From positions 1 to 64,000 of the forward strand of contig CADBEB010000008.1 of the NCBI GenBank assembly GCA_902793605.1: a stretch of DNA of 64,000 bases. Direction: 5' to 3'. The notes under the pieces were generated by a model. The model was not told where the DNA came from, made no database searches, and saw only the letters and a program-made list of their open reading frames with translations. Position 1 is the stretch's first letter. Each line of letters begins with the position of its first letter. This DNA is from an uncultured Eubacteriales bacterium (lineage in GTDB: Bacteria > Bacillota > Clostridia > Christensenellales > Aristaeellaceae). The position numbers and the translations under genes are program-made. Shown piece by piece: positions 8,198 through 16,471 of the stretch.

Positions 8198-8425
8198 ATG
8201 AAGATTTGTAATAAGGAAGAGCTCAGGCTGTTCGAGGACACGCTGGAGCAGTGCAGGGATTCCGTGCTGGTGCTGACACCGGAAGGAAATCAGTACGATC
8301 TGAAAAACCCGATGGAAAAGTATCTCGGCATCGCGAGCCTGATCGGCAACGAAGATCCCGAGCTTTACGCCTCCAGCTACGCGGATGAAATGAAACTCTT
8401 CAGGTATCTCGAAAAGACCGCCTGA
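8198..8425 (+). CDS. Small uncharacterised protein
   Basis: A 75-residue protein beginning MKICNKEELRLFEDTLEQC, with a predicted helix-strand-helix layout and a short strand-like VLVLTPEG. It has no signal peptide, membrane segment or metal-binding cluster. I do not recognise the family. The ATG at 8198 is preceded by AAAGGAAG about 10 bases upstream. The gene stands alone on the plus strand, between two minus-strand genes, with its own recognisable promoter and a strong terminator immediately downstream. This monocistronic arrangement argues that it is a real gene. Confidence 0.7.
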   Translation: MKICNKEELRLFEDTLEQCRDSVLVLTPEGNQYDLKNPMEKYLGIASLIGNEDPELYASSYADEMKLFRYLEKTA

Positions 8426-8434
8426 CAGAAGCTT

Positions 8435-8466
8435 CCCCGGAGAGAACCTCTCCGGGGATCTTTTTA
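8435..8466 (+). terminator. Intrinsic terminator
   Basis: A nine-base-pair stem (CCCCGGAGA at 8435-8443 with TCTCCGGGG at 8449-8457) and a five-base loop are followed by ATCTTTTTAT. It ends the 75-residue gene and overlaps the 3' end of the convergent SDR gene. Confidence 0.85.
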
Positions 8467-9486
8467 TACCTTTTTCTTTGCTTCCTCGATCGCGGCGATG
8501 ACCCGGTCGCACCAGGCGTCGAATTCAGGATCCTCCCGCTGGCATTCCGGATGCGAGAGCACGTAGTCGAGCGATCTGCGCACGCCGATATGGAACGGGA
8601 CTTCCGTCCGCATCTCCGGCACGGCCCGCTTCAGTTTCCGGTTGTCAAAGACGACGGAAACCGCTTTGTCGCCGAGCAGGCTGCCCTCAAAGTCGTAGCC
8701 GTATTTCCTGCCGGTCTCCGCCAGGAAATCCGATGCCACGTGGACCGCATGCAGTTCGACGCCAAGCGCGTCCGCAACGGTCCTGTAAATCTGGTCCCAG
8801 GTCAGCGTCTCGTCCCCCGTGATCTGGAAGGCTTCGCCGATCGCGTGCCGGTTTCCCATCAGGCCGATGAACCCCCGGGCAAAGTCCCCGTTCCAGGTCA
8901 TCGTCCACAGGGAGGAACCGTCGCCCTGGATGATCACGGGCTTTCCTTCCTTCATTCGCTTTATGACCTGCCAGAAGCCCAGATTGCCGTGAACCCCCAG
9001 CGGGATCGTCCGCTCGTCATAGGTATGGCTGGGGCGGACAATGGTCACCGGAAACCCGTCCTCACGGTATTTCCGCATGAGGAATTCCTCGCAGGCGATC
9101 TTGTTGCGGGAGTATTCCCAGTGGGGATTGGACAAGGTCGTCCCTTCCGTGACGCGGTAGTCCGCCGCCGGCTTGTGATAGGCGGAGGCGGAGCTGATAT
9201 AGATATACTGCCGGGTTTTCCCGCGGAACAGCCGGTAGTCGCGCTCCACCTGGTCACGGGTGAACCCGATGAACTCGCAGACCGTGTCGAAGGTCATCCC
9301 TTTGAGTTTCTCAGCCGTGTCCGCCTCATCGCTGATATCCGCGATGATCTGCCTTACGCCCGCGGGGACCTCCGCCTTCCGGTTCCCCCGGTTCAGCAGC
9401 CAGACCTCCCAGTCCGTCTCCGCCGCAAGCCTGCGGACAATCCCCATGCTGATGGTTCCCGTTCCCCCGATGAACAGCGCCTTCAT
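8464..9486 (-). CDS. NAD-dependent epimerase/dehydratase family protein (extended/atypical SDR)
   Basis: A 340-residue Rossmann-fold enzyme of the COG0451 superfamily. The nucleotide-binding motif GGTGTISMG sits at 7-15 and the catalytic YSRNK (YxxxK) near residue 125, after the SSASAY segment that supplies the serine. The C-terminal half (WDQIYRTVADALGVE, and a region interacting with a nucleotide-sugar-like substrate) matches extended SDRs that epimerise, reduce or dehydrate sugar nucleotides. No sugar-nucleotide genes are adjacent, so the substrate is open. It reads convergently to the small gene at 8198 and divergently from the ABC exporter operon. Confidence 0.87.
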   Translation of the reverse strand: MKALFIGGTGTISMGIVRRLAAETDWEVWLLNRGNRKAEVPAGVRQIIADISDEADTAEKLKGMTFDTVCEFIGFTRDQVERDYRLFRGKTRQYIYISSASAYHKPAADYRVTEGTTLSNPHWEYSRNKIACEEFLMRKYREDGFPVTIVRPSHTYDERTIPLGVHGNLGFWQVIKRMKEGKPVIIQGDGSSLWTMTWNGDFARGFIGLMGNRHAIGEAFQITGDETLTWDQIYRTVADALGVELHAVHVASDFLAETGRKYGYDFEGSLLGDKAVSVVFDNRKLKRAVPEMRTEVPFHIGVRRSLDYVLSHPECQREDPEFDAWCDRVIAAIEEAKKKV

Positions 9487-9544
9487 CTGCCGGCACCTCC
9501 CTGTTTCTGTGATTGTCTTTCCACCATCATATAATAACTCTTGC

Positions 9545-9573
9545 TTTCAATCAATTGGTTTTTGATGTATAAT
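9545..9573 (+). promoter_or_regulatory. Promoter of the ABC exporter operon
   Basis: A perfect TATAAT at 9568-9573 lies 17 bases after TTTCAA (9545-9550), inside a markedly AT-rich intergenic segment. The exporter gene begins 20-35 bases downstream. Confidence 0.6.
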
Positions 9574-9592
9574 TATATATTATTCAGAACTA

Positions 9593-11347
9593 ATGGGAGT
9601 CATGCCTGTGAAACGATTCTGGAGCGGATTGAAGGAGTACCGGAAGGAATGCATCCTCGGGCCGGCCTTTAAGCTGCTGGAAGCGGTTTTTGAGCTGATC
9701 GTGCCGCTGATCATCGCGCGTCTGGTGGATGAAGGCCTGCGGCAGCAGGCTTTGCCCGTGGTCTGGCGGTGTGTCCTCCAGCTTGTCCTGATGGCGCTGC
9801 TCGGCCTGGCTGCCTCGGTCACCGCCCAGTATTTCGCCGCGCGCGCGGCCATCGGCTTCTCCACCGCGCTCCGGCATGACCTCTTTGCCCATATCCAGTC
9901 CTTTTCCTACGCGGATCTGGACCGTTTCGGTTCCTCCACCCTGATCACCCGGATCACCGGGGACATCAACCAGGTGCAGACGGGGATCAACCTCGGCCTG
10001 CGCCTGCTGCTGCGCTCTCCCTTCGTGGTCTTCGGCGCGCTCATCATGGCCTGCTCCATTGACCCGGGTAGTGCGCTGGTCTTCGGCGGCGTCATCCTGG
10101 CCCTGTTCCTGATTGTCTTCGGCATCATCCTTGGCACGATGCCCCTGCAGAAGAAGGTCCGCGAAGGGCTGGACAGCGTCACCGCCGCCACGCGGGAAAA
10201 CCTCTCCGGCGTGCGCGTGATCCGCGCCTTCGTACAGGAGGAAAACCAGTCTGAACGCTTTACCCGCCTGAACCGGCTGCTGACGAAGATCCAGCTGTTC
10301 ACAGGCCGGCTGACGGCCGCCATGAACCCGATGACCTTCCTGGCCCTGAATGCCGGCATCCTCCTCCTGATCCATACCGGCGCGCTGAAGGTGGACGGCG
10401 GCGGGCTGACCCAGGGTCAACTGATCGCCCTGTACAACTATATGGGACAGATCCTGGTGGAGCTGATCAAACTGGCCAACCTGATCGTTACGCTGACCAA
10501 GTCCGCCGCCTGTGCCCGGCGTGTCAATGACATCCTGCTGACCCCGTCCTCCCAGGAAGACGGCGAAGCCCTTCTGCCGGAAGGTCCGGTCAGCCTGTCC
10601 TTTGAGGACGTCTCCGTCCGCTACAGTGCGACCGGCGACCCGAGCCTTGAGCATGTTTCCTTCTCCGCCGCGCCCGGGGAGACCGTCGGGATCATCGGCG
10701 GCACCGGCAGCGGCAAGACGACGCTGGTCAGCCTGGTTCCCCGCTTTTACGACGTTTCCGCCGGCTCCGTGAAGCTCGGCGGCCGGGATGTCCGGGAATA
10801 CCGCCTGGCCTCCCTGCGGAAAGCTGTCGGCATCGTACCGCAGCATGCGGTCCTCTTCCGGGGAACGATCCGCTCGAATCTCCTCTGGCGGGATCCGGAC
10901 GCGACCGAGGAAGAGCTGCGGGAAGCCCTGCGCACGGCGCAGGCCTCCGATGTTATCGAAAAAAAGGAACTGGGGCTCGATGAGCCCGTCCGGCAGGGCG
11001 GCACCAACTTCTCGGGCGGCCAGCGCCAGCGCCTGACCATTGCCCGGGCTCTGACCGGGCGGCCGGCCGTCCTGATCCTGGACGACAGTTCCTCAGCCCT
11101 GGACTACGCCACGGACGCGGCCCTCCGCCGTTCCCTGCGGGAGCTCTCCTGGAAGCCCGTGACCCTGATCGTCTCCCAGCGGACGGCATCTGTCCGCTTT
11201 GCCGACCGGATCCTGGTCCTGGACGACGGTGCATGTATCGCCCAGGGCACGCATGAGGAGCTGCTGGAAACCTGCCCGGTCTACCGGGAGATCCATGAAG
11301 CCCAGCAGGAACTGCCTTCCGACGAAAAGGGAGGTGGCCGCAGGTGA
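9593..11347 (+). CDS. ABC exporter half-transporter, degenerate-site subunit
   Basis: A 584-residue half-transporter with six transmembrane helices (about 1-320) fused to a nucleotide-binding domain. Walker A is GGTGSGKTT, the signature is NFSGGQRQR, and Walker B ends LILDDSS, so the catalytic glutamate position (residue 498) is Asp. This, together with a partner that keeps Glu, marks a heterodimeric exporter of the TM287/288 or BmrCD kind with one degenerate ATP site; such pumps export drugs, peptides or lipids. A GTG at 9608 has GGGAG at 8 bases and gives the usual MKRFW start, so translation may really begin there. It overlaps the next gene by four bases. Confidence 0.92.
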   Translation: MGVMPVKRFWSGLKEYRKECILGPAFKLLEAVFELIVPLIIARLVDEGLRQQALPVVWRCVLQLVLMALLGLAASVTAQYFAARAAIGFSTALRHDLFAHIQSFSYADLDRFGSSTLITRITGDINQVQTGINLGLRLLLRSPFVVFGALIMACSIDPGSALVFGGVILALFLIVFGIILGTMPLQKKVREGLDSVTAATRENLSGVRVIRAFVQEENQSERFTRLNRLLTKIQLFTGRLTAAMNPMTFLALNAGILLLIHTGALKVDGGGLTQGQLIALYNYMGQILVELIKLANLIVTLTKSAACARRVNDILLTPSSQEDGEALLPEGPVSLSFEDVSVRYSATGDPSLEHVSFSAAPGETVGIIGGTGSGKTTLVSLVPRFYDVSAGSVKLGGRDVREYRLASLRKAVGIVPQHAVLFRGTIRSNLLWRDPDATEEELREALRTAQASDVIEKKELGLDEPVRQGGTNFSGGQRQRLTIARALTGRPAVLILDDSSSALDYATDAALRRSLRELSWKPVTLIVSQRTASVRFADRILVLDDGACIAQGTHEELLETCPVYREIHEAQQELPSDEKGGGRR

Positions 11348-13080
11348 ACAATAAAACCATCCGGCGGGTCCTCGCCTATATCCGCCCCCGTTTCGCCATG
11401 GCGCTGCTGTCCCTGCTGCTGAACCTGCTGACCGTCGTCCTGACCCTCCTGATCCCGATCCTCGTCGGCCGGTGCATCGACTGTATCGTCGGGCCCGGAC
11501 AGGTCGACTTTGCCCGCCTGGCGGACCTGCTGGTGAAAGCCGGGATCTGTATCGCAGCAGCCGCGCTCCTGCAGTGGCTGACCGGGCTGCTGAACAACCG
11601 GCTGACCTTCTGCACTGTGCAGGATATCCGGCAGGACGCTTTCCGGCATATCCACCGGCTGCCCCTCCGCTATCTGGATTCCCATCCGTCCGGCGACCTG
11701 GTCTCCCGGATGATCACGGACGTGGATACCTTTGCCGACGGGCTGCTAATGGGCTTTACCCAGTTGTTCTCGGGCGTGATGACGATCCTCGGCACGCTGG
11801 TCTTCATGCTCACGCTGAACCCGCTGATCACCCTGGTGGTTGTGGTGCTGACCCCGGTCTCCCTGCTGGTCGCGCGGTTCATCGCCCGGCGGACCTACGG
11901 GATGTTCCGGCAGCAGTCGGTCACCCGCGGCGAACAGACCGCCCTGATCGACGAAGTACTCGGGAACGAGAAACTGGTGCGGGCTTTCTGCCGGGAAGAC
12001 GCCGTTGTCGAAGAGTTCGACGGGATCAACGAACGCCTGGCCGACTGCTCGCTGAAGGCCACGTTCTTCTCCTCCCTGGTCAATCCGTCCACCCGATTCG
12101 TGAACGCCCTGGTCTATGCGGCTGTTGCGCTGACCGGCGCGCTGACGGTGCTCGCCGGCGGCGGGCTGACCATCGGCGGGCTGACAAGCTTCCTGAGCTA
12201 CGCCAACCAGTACACCAAGCCCTTCAATGAGATTTCCGGCGTGGTCACCGAGCTGCAGAACGCGCTGGCCTGCGCCGCCCGGATCTTTGAAATGATCGAC
12301 GCCGAGCCGATCGTACCCGATCCGGAGAACGCCCTCTCCCCGGAAAGCACGGAAGGACGGTTTTCACTGGAGCATGTACGCTTCTCCTACGATCCCGCCC
12401 GCCCGCTGATCACGGACCTGAACCTGAACGCGGAGCCCGGGAAACGCGTGGCGATCGTCGGTCCGACCGGCTGCGGGAAGACCACGCTCATCAACCTGCT
12501 GATGCGCTTTTACGATATCGACAGCGGAGCGATCCGTCTGGACGGGACTGAAACGCGCGGCATCCGCAGAGAAGCCCTCCGCAGGAACATCGGCATGGTC
12601 CTGCAGGATACCTGGCTGCCGGCCGGTACGGTCCGGGAGATCATCTCCTTCGGCCGCCCGGAAGCGACGGACGACGAGATCATCGCCGCCGCCAAAGCGT
12701 CCCATGCCCACAGCTTTATCCGCCGGCTGCCGGAAGGCTACGACACCTTCATTCCGGAAAACGGCGGTTCCCTGTCCCAGGGTCAGCAGCAGCTGCTGTG
12801 CATCACCCGCGTGATGCTCCGCCTGCCCCCGGTGCTGATCCTTGACGAAGCGACCTCCTCCATCGACGTCCGCACAGAACAGCGGATCCAGAAGGCCTTT
12901 GCCTCCATGATGGAAGGCCGCACCTCCTTTATCGTCGCCCACCGCCTGTCCACCATCCGGAACGCGGATACGATCCTGGTCATGCGGGACGGCGATGTGA
13001 TCGAGCAGGGCACCCATGAGGAGCTGCTCGCCGCCGAAGGCGCCTATGCCACGCTCTACCGCTCCCAGTTTGAGCATTAA
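11344..13080 (+). CDS. ABC exporter half-transporter, catalytic-site subunit
   Basis: A 578-residue partner of the preceding gene, translationally coupled through a GTGA overlap. It has six predicted membrane helices, then an ATPase domain with Walker A GPTGCGKTT, signature SLSQGQQQ and Walker B LILDEATSSID carrying the catalytic Glu502. The intact glutamate here and Asp in the partner predict one hydrolytic and one degenerate ATP site in the heterodimer. The exported compound cannot be inferred; no peptide precursor or regulator is adjacent. No clear terminator follows; a short dispersed repeat lies in the 64-base gap before the GH67 gene. Confidence 0.93.
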   Translation: MNNKTIRRVLAYIRPRFAMALLSLLLNLLTVVLTLLIPILVGRCIDCIVGPGQVDFARLADLLVKAGICIAAAALLQWLTGLLNNRLTFCTVQDIRQDAFRHIHRLPLRYLDSHPSGDLVSRMITDVDTFADGLLMGFTQLFSGVMTILGTLVFMLTLNPLITLVVVVLTPVSLLVARFIARRTYGMFRQQSVTRGEQTALIDEVLGNEKLVRAFCREDAVVEEFDGINERLADCSLKATFFSSLVNPSTRFVNALVYAAVALTGALTVLAGGGLTIGGLTSFLSYANQYTKPFNEISGVVTELQNALACAARIFEMIDAEPIVPDPENALSPESTEGRFSLEHVRFSYDPARPLITDLNLNAEPGKRVAIVGPTGCGKTTLINLLMRFYDIDSGAIRLDGTETRGIRREALRRNIGMVLQDTWLPAGTVREIISFGRPEATDDEIIAAAKASHAHSFIRRLPEGYDTFIPENGGSLSQGQQQLLCITRVMLRLPPVLILDEATSSIDVRTEQRIQKAFASMMEGRTSFIVAHRLSTIRNADTILVMRDGDVIEQGTHEELLAAEGAYATLYRSQFEH

Positions 13081-13097
13081 TCCCATTCCAGTAAGGG

Positions 13098-13126
13098 TGT
13101 CATCCTGAACGAAGCGAAGGATCTTT
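13098..13126. repeat. Short dispersed repeat (GTCATCCTGA..CGAAGGATC type)
   Basis: The segment GTCATCCTGAACGAAGCG followed by AAGGATCTT is an imperfect palindrome (ATCCT near the left end, AGGAT at the right). It closely resembles a family of short interspersed repeats seen in many bacterial genomes, whose reverse frames give spurious peptides such as ILRFAQDD or DPSLRSG. Both kinds of peptide occur at this spot in the antisense frames. It occupies the gap between the ABC exporter and GH67 genes. It is the only copy I found in the window. Confidence 0.6.
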
Positions 13127-13144
13127 CCCGAAAGGAGTTCCATC

Positions 13145-14968
13145 ATGAATCTTTGGCTCACTCGTCTGAAAGAACCCGTCCCCGCCGGCCTGGAAACCCC
13201 GGCCGAACTGGCCCGCTTTGAACTGTCCCGCGCCTTTCCGGATGTGCAGGTCGAGCTGGCGGAGCAATCCGCCATGGGAGAAGGCTACCGGATCGATCCC
13301 CTGCCCGGCGGCAGCATCCGCATCACCGGCGGAAGCACCGGCGTGCTTTACGGCGCCTACCGGCTGATCCTGGACCGCTTCTGCGGCGAAACGGCCGCCG
13401 CGGTGGAATCCGCCCCGAAGTACGCCCTGCGGATGATCGACTGCTGGGACAACCCGGACGGGACCATTGAACGGGGCTATGCCGGGCGCAGCCTTTTCTT
13501 CCGGGACGGGAAGCTGTCCTGGGATCCGCTCCGGATCCGCGAGCTCGGGCGCCTGCTGGCCTCCGCCGGCCTGAACGTCCTGTGCATCAATAACGTGAAC
13601 GTGCATTTCCCCGCCCAGCTGCTGCTGGAGGATGACCTGCCTGCCCTTTCCGCCCTGGCGGAAGCATTCCGTCCCTTCGGCGTCCGTCTGATGGTTTCCG
13701 TCGATTTCTCGCAGCCCATGCGCTCCGGGATCCCGACGGCGGATCCCCTGGATCCCGCGGTCCGGGAATGGTGGAAACAGACTGCCGGACGCGTCTGGGC
13801 GGAGATTCCCGACCTGGCCGGTTTCCTGGTCAAGGCGGACAGCGAAGGCCGCCCCGGTCCCTTCACCTACGGGCGGAACCATGCGGACGGCGCGAACATG
13901 CTGGCCGAAGCGGTCGCGCCCTACGGCGGCACGGTGGTCTGGCGCTGCTTTGTCTACAACTGCCGCCAGGACTGGCGCGATACGAAGACGGACCGCCCAA
14001 AGGCTGCCTGGGAAAACTATGCGTTCCTGGACGGTGAATTTGCCGCTAACGTGATCCTGCAGGTCAAGCACGGCCCCTTTGATTTCCAGGTCCGGGAGCC
14101 GCTCAGCCCGCTGCTGCTCGGAATGAAGAAGACAAAACTTGCCATGGAACTGCAGCTGGCCCAGGAGTATACCGGCCACCAGATCGATCTCTATACCATG
14201 ATCCCCATGTGGAAGGAGCTGTACGAGGAGCTGCCGGCGGACAGCATCATGTCCCTTGCCGCCGTCTCCAACCTCGGCGACGACGCGAACTATACCGGCC
14301 ATCCGCTGGCCGCGGTCAACCTCTATACCTACGGCCTGCTGGCCTGGGATCCCGGAACGGATCCCGAGGAGGCCGTCGCCCGCTGGTGCCGGCTCACCTA
14401 CGGGTTTGCCCCCGCACAGGAAAAGGCGCTGACAAGCCTCCTGCTTTCCTCCCGCAGGATCTATGAGAAATACACCGCGCCGCTGGGAATCGGCTGGATG
14501 GTCAATCCGCACGATCACTACGGCCCCAATCCCTCCGGCTATGAATACGACCTCTGGGGAACCTACCACAAAGCGGACCGGAACGCGGTCGGGATCGACC
14601 GGACGGAAGCGGGCACCGGCTACCTGGCTCAGTATCCGGAAGAGATCGCGAAGAAATACCGGGATCCGAATACCTGCCCGGACCTGTACCTCCTGTTCTA
14701 CCACCGCCTGTCCTATACATTCCGGATGCGGGACGGCCGGACGCTGATCCAGCGGATCTACGACGATCACTTCGAAGGGCTGGAGGAGACGCGTGCGATG
14801 GCCGGGGCGCTGACGGGACTCCCCTTCCCGGAGCCGGATGCCGGCGTCATCCGGGAACGGATGGAAAAACAGCTGTACAATGCCCGGGAGTGGTGCGATA
14901 TCATCAACACCTTCTTCCACCGTCTGAGCGGTATCCCGGACGAACGCGGCCGCACGATCTATGACTGA
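13145..14968 (+). CDS. Alpha-glucuronidase, GH67
   Basis: A 607-residue glycoside hydrolase of family 67, which removes (4-O-methyl)glucuronic acid from the non-reducing end of xylo-oligosaccharides. Family hallmarks are MIDCWDNPDGTIERGYAG (97-114), GFLVKADSEGRPGP with the probable acid Glu234, and LDGEF with Asp296 and VREP with Glu318. The last two are spaced by 22 residues, as for the base pair in characterised GH67 enzymes. It has no signal peptide, so it acts inside the cell on imported oligosaccharides. At 607 residues it is shorter than the usual 670-710. AAAGGAG precedes the ATG. No xylanase, xylosidase or sugar importer is adjacent. Confidence 0.92.
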   Translation: MNLWLTRLKEPVPAGLETPAELARFELSRAFPDVQVELAEQSAMGEGYRIDPLPGGSIRITGGSTGVLYGAYRLILDRFCGETAAAVESAPKYALRMIDCWDNPDGTIERGYAGRSLFFRDGKLSWDPLRIRELGRLLASAGLNVLCINNVNVHFPAQLLLEDDLPALSALAEAFRPFGVRLMVSVDFSQPMRSGIPTADPLDPAVREWWKQTAGRVWAEIPDLAGFLVKADSEGRPGPFTYGRNHADGANMLAEAVAPYGGTVVWRCFVYNCRQDWRDTKTDRPKAAWENYAFLDGEFAANVILQVKHGPFDFQVREPLSPLLLGMKKTKLAMELQLAQEYTGHQIDLYTMIPMWKELYEELPADSIMSLAAVSNLGDDANYTGHPLAAVNLYTYGLLAWDPGTDPEEAVARWCRLTYGFAPAQEKALTSLLLSSRRIYEKYTAPLGIGWMVNPHDHYGPNPSGYEYDLWGTYHKADRNAVGIDRTEAGTGYLAQYPEEIAKKYRDPNTCPDLYLLFYHRLSYTFRMRDGRTLIQRIYDDHFEGLEETRAMAGALTGLPFPEPDAGVIRERMEKQLYNAREWCDIINTFFHRLSGIPDERGRTIYD

Positions 14969-15005
14969 TCCCTGATGACGGATTCCCGGGAAAGGAGGCG
15001 TTTTC

Positions 15006-16454
15006 ATGCCCCTGTGGATGAACTGGCTGGATGACAAGTCCGGCATTGCGGTCACGATCATCTCGATCGCGCTGATGCTGGCCTGCGGATTCCTGATGAC
15101 CCGCATCACAAAGAAGCTGCGCCTGCCGAATGTCACAGCCTATATCGTCGGCGGGATCCTGGCGGGGCCTTACTGCCTGAACCTGATCCCGCAGAAAGTC
15201 ATCGAAGGGTCTTCCTTCCTGCCGGATATCGCCCTGGCTTTTATCGCGTTCAGCACCGGCGAATTCTTCCGCCTCTCGTCGCTGAGGAAGAACGGCGGCA
15301 AAGTCGTTACGATCACTGTGCTGGAAGCCGTCGGTGCGGCGGTCCTGGTGTTCGTGACCTGCCACTTCATCCTCGGCCTGAACTTTGCCTTTTCCGTGGT
15401 CCTCGGCGCGCTGGCCACCGCCACGGCGCCGGCCTCCACGATCATGACGATCCGGCAGACCGGGGCAAAGGGTGATTTTGTCGAAACGCTGCTGCAGGTC
15501 GTCGCCCTGGATGACGTGGTCGGCCTGATCCTCTATTCCATGGCGATCTCGGTCGCCACCGCCGTCTTTTCCAGTACCGGTTTCCACATTTCCCATGTGC
15601 TGCTCCCGATCGGAAAGAACCTGCTGCTGGTCGGCCTGGGCTGCCTCTTCGGCATCCTGATGAAGCTGATCATCGGCCGCCGCAGCACCGACAACCGCCT
15701 GATCGTCGCCATCGCCCTGCTGTTCTCCTACTGCGGGATCTGCGCCGTGCTCGACATCTCTCCCCTGCTCGGCTGCATGGCCATGGGCATGGTCTATATC
15801 AACACGTCGGAGGATGAGCGTCTCTTCCGCCAGCTGAACTACTTCAGCCCGCCGATCCTGCTGCTCTTCTTCTTCCGCAGCGGACTGTCCTTTGACCTGG
15901 GCCTGCTTGTCGGCAGTTCGGAAGCCATCGGTTCAGTATCGCTCCTGGGGATCGGCATGATCTACTTCTTCGTCCGGATCATCGGCAAGTACATCGGTGC
16001 CTGGTCCGGCTGCAGACTGGCCGGCAAACCGCAGAAGGTCTGCCGGTATCTCGGCCTGGCCCTGATCCCGCAGGCCGGCGTCGCGATCGGCCTGGCGGCC
16101 CTCGGCGCCCGCGAACTGGGCGGCGCGATGGGCCGTGCCCTGGAAACGATCATCCTGTCCTCCAGCGTCCTGTACGAGCTGATCGGCCCCGGCGCCGCGA
16201 AACTGTCGCTCTGGCTCTCCGGCTCCTATTCCAGCGAACTGGAAGAGATGGCGCCCGTCCAGGAGACGGCCGAGGACGGCCGGAAGAAATCCGAGGTGGA
16301 CCTGCTCATCGAACGGATCCAGAAGATCCAGAGCGAGCTGCCCGCCCATACCGAGAACGAGAACGAGCGTGCCTTCACCGAAGCCGCGGAAGAGTACCAT
16401 CGTAACCAGAACCTCCCGGCTCCGCGCCGCACACCCCGCAGAAGACTGATCTGA
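15006..16454 (+). CDS. Cation:proton antiporter, CPA2 family
   Basis: A 482-residue integral membrane protein with about 12-13 hydrophobic helices of the Na+/H+ exchanger fold (KefB/NapA-like). Conserved stretches include AYIVGGILAGPY in the early helices, the helix-5 region VALDDVVGLILYSMAIS with paired Asp residues expected for proton-coupled antiport, and GVAIGLAALGARELGG near the C-terminal end. The last 80 residues are hydrophilic and charged, without a recognisable TrkA-N domain. It likely exchanges sodium or potassium for protons. AAAGGAGG lies 8 bases before the ATG; the MgtC-type gene follows after 17 bases. Confidence 0.88.
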   Translation: MPLWMNWLDDKSGIAVTIISIALMLACGFLMTRITKKLRLPNVTAYIVGGILAGPYCLNLIPQKVIEGSSFLPDIALAFIAFSTGEFFRLSSLRKNGGKVVTITVLEAVGAAVLVFVTCHFILGLNFAFSVVLGALATATAPASTIMTIRQTGAKGDFVETLLQVVALDDVVGLILYSMAISVATAVFSSTGFHISHVLLPIGKNLLLVGLGCLFGILMKLIIGRRSTDNRLIVAIALLFSYCGICAVLDISPLLGCMAMGMVYINTSEDERLFRQLNYFSPPILLLFFFRSGLSFDLGLLVGSSEAIGSVSLLGIGMIYFFVRIIGKYIGAWSGCRLAGKPQKVCRYLGLALIPQAGVAIGLAALGARELGGAMGRALETIILSSSVLYELIGPGAAKLSLWLSGSYSSELEEMAPVQETAEDGRKKSEVDLLIERIQKIQSELPAHTENENERAFTEAAEEYHRNQNLPAPRRTPRRRLI

Positions 16455-16471
16455 CCAAAGGAGGCTGCCCC

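Noticed and set aside
6974-8425. A 483-codon plus-strand frame covering the sortase region
   Set aside because: Only its last 75 codons (8198-8425) have a plausible start, ribosome site and protein-like composition; the rest is antisense to the sortase.
9590-10846. A 418-codon minus-strand frame opposite the ABC exporter
   Set aside because: Gln/Asp/Gly-rich shadow without family motifs; the plus-strand ABC domains are unambiguous.
13100-15136. A 678-codon open frame on the minus strand, longer than the GH67 gene on the plus strand
   Set aside because: It is an antisense shadow of the GC-rich GH67 gene. Its peptide is Arg/Gly/Pro/His-rich with no known motif, and its end matches the repeat-derived peptide DPSLRSG. 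The plus-strand protein has full GH67 motifs.
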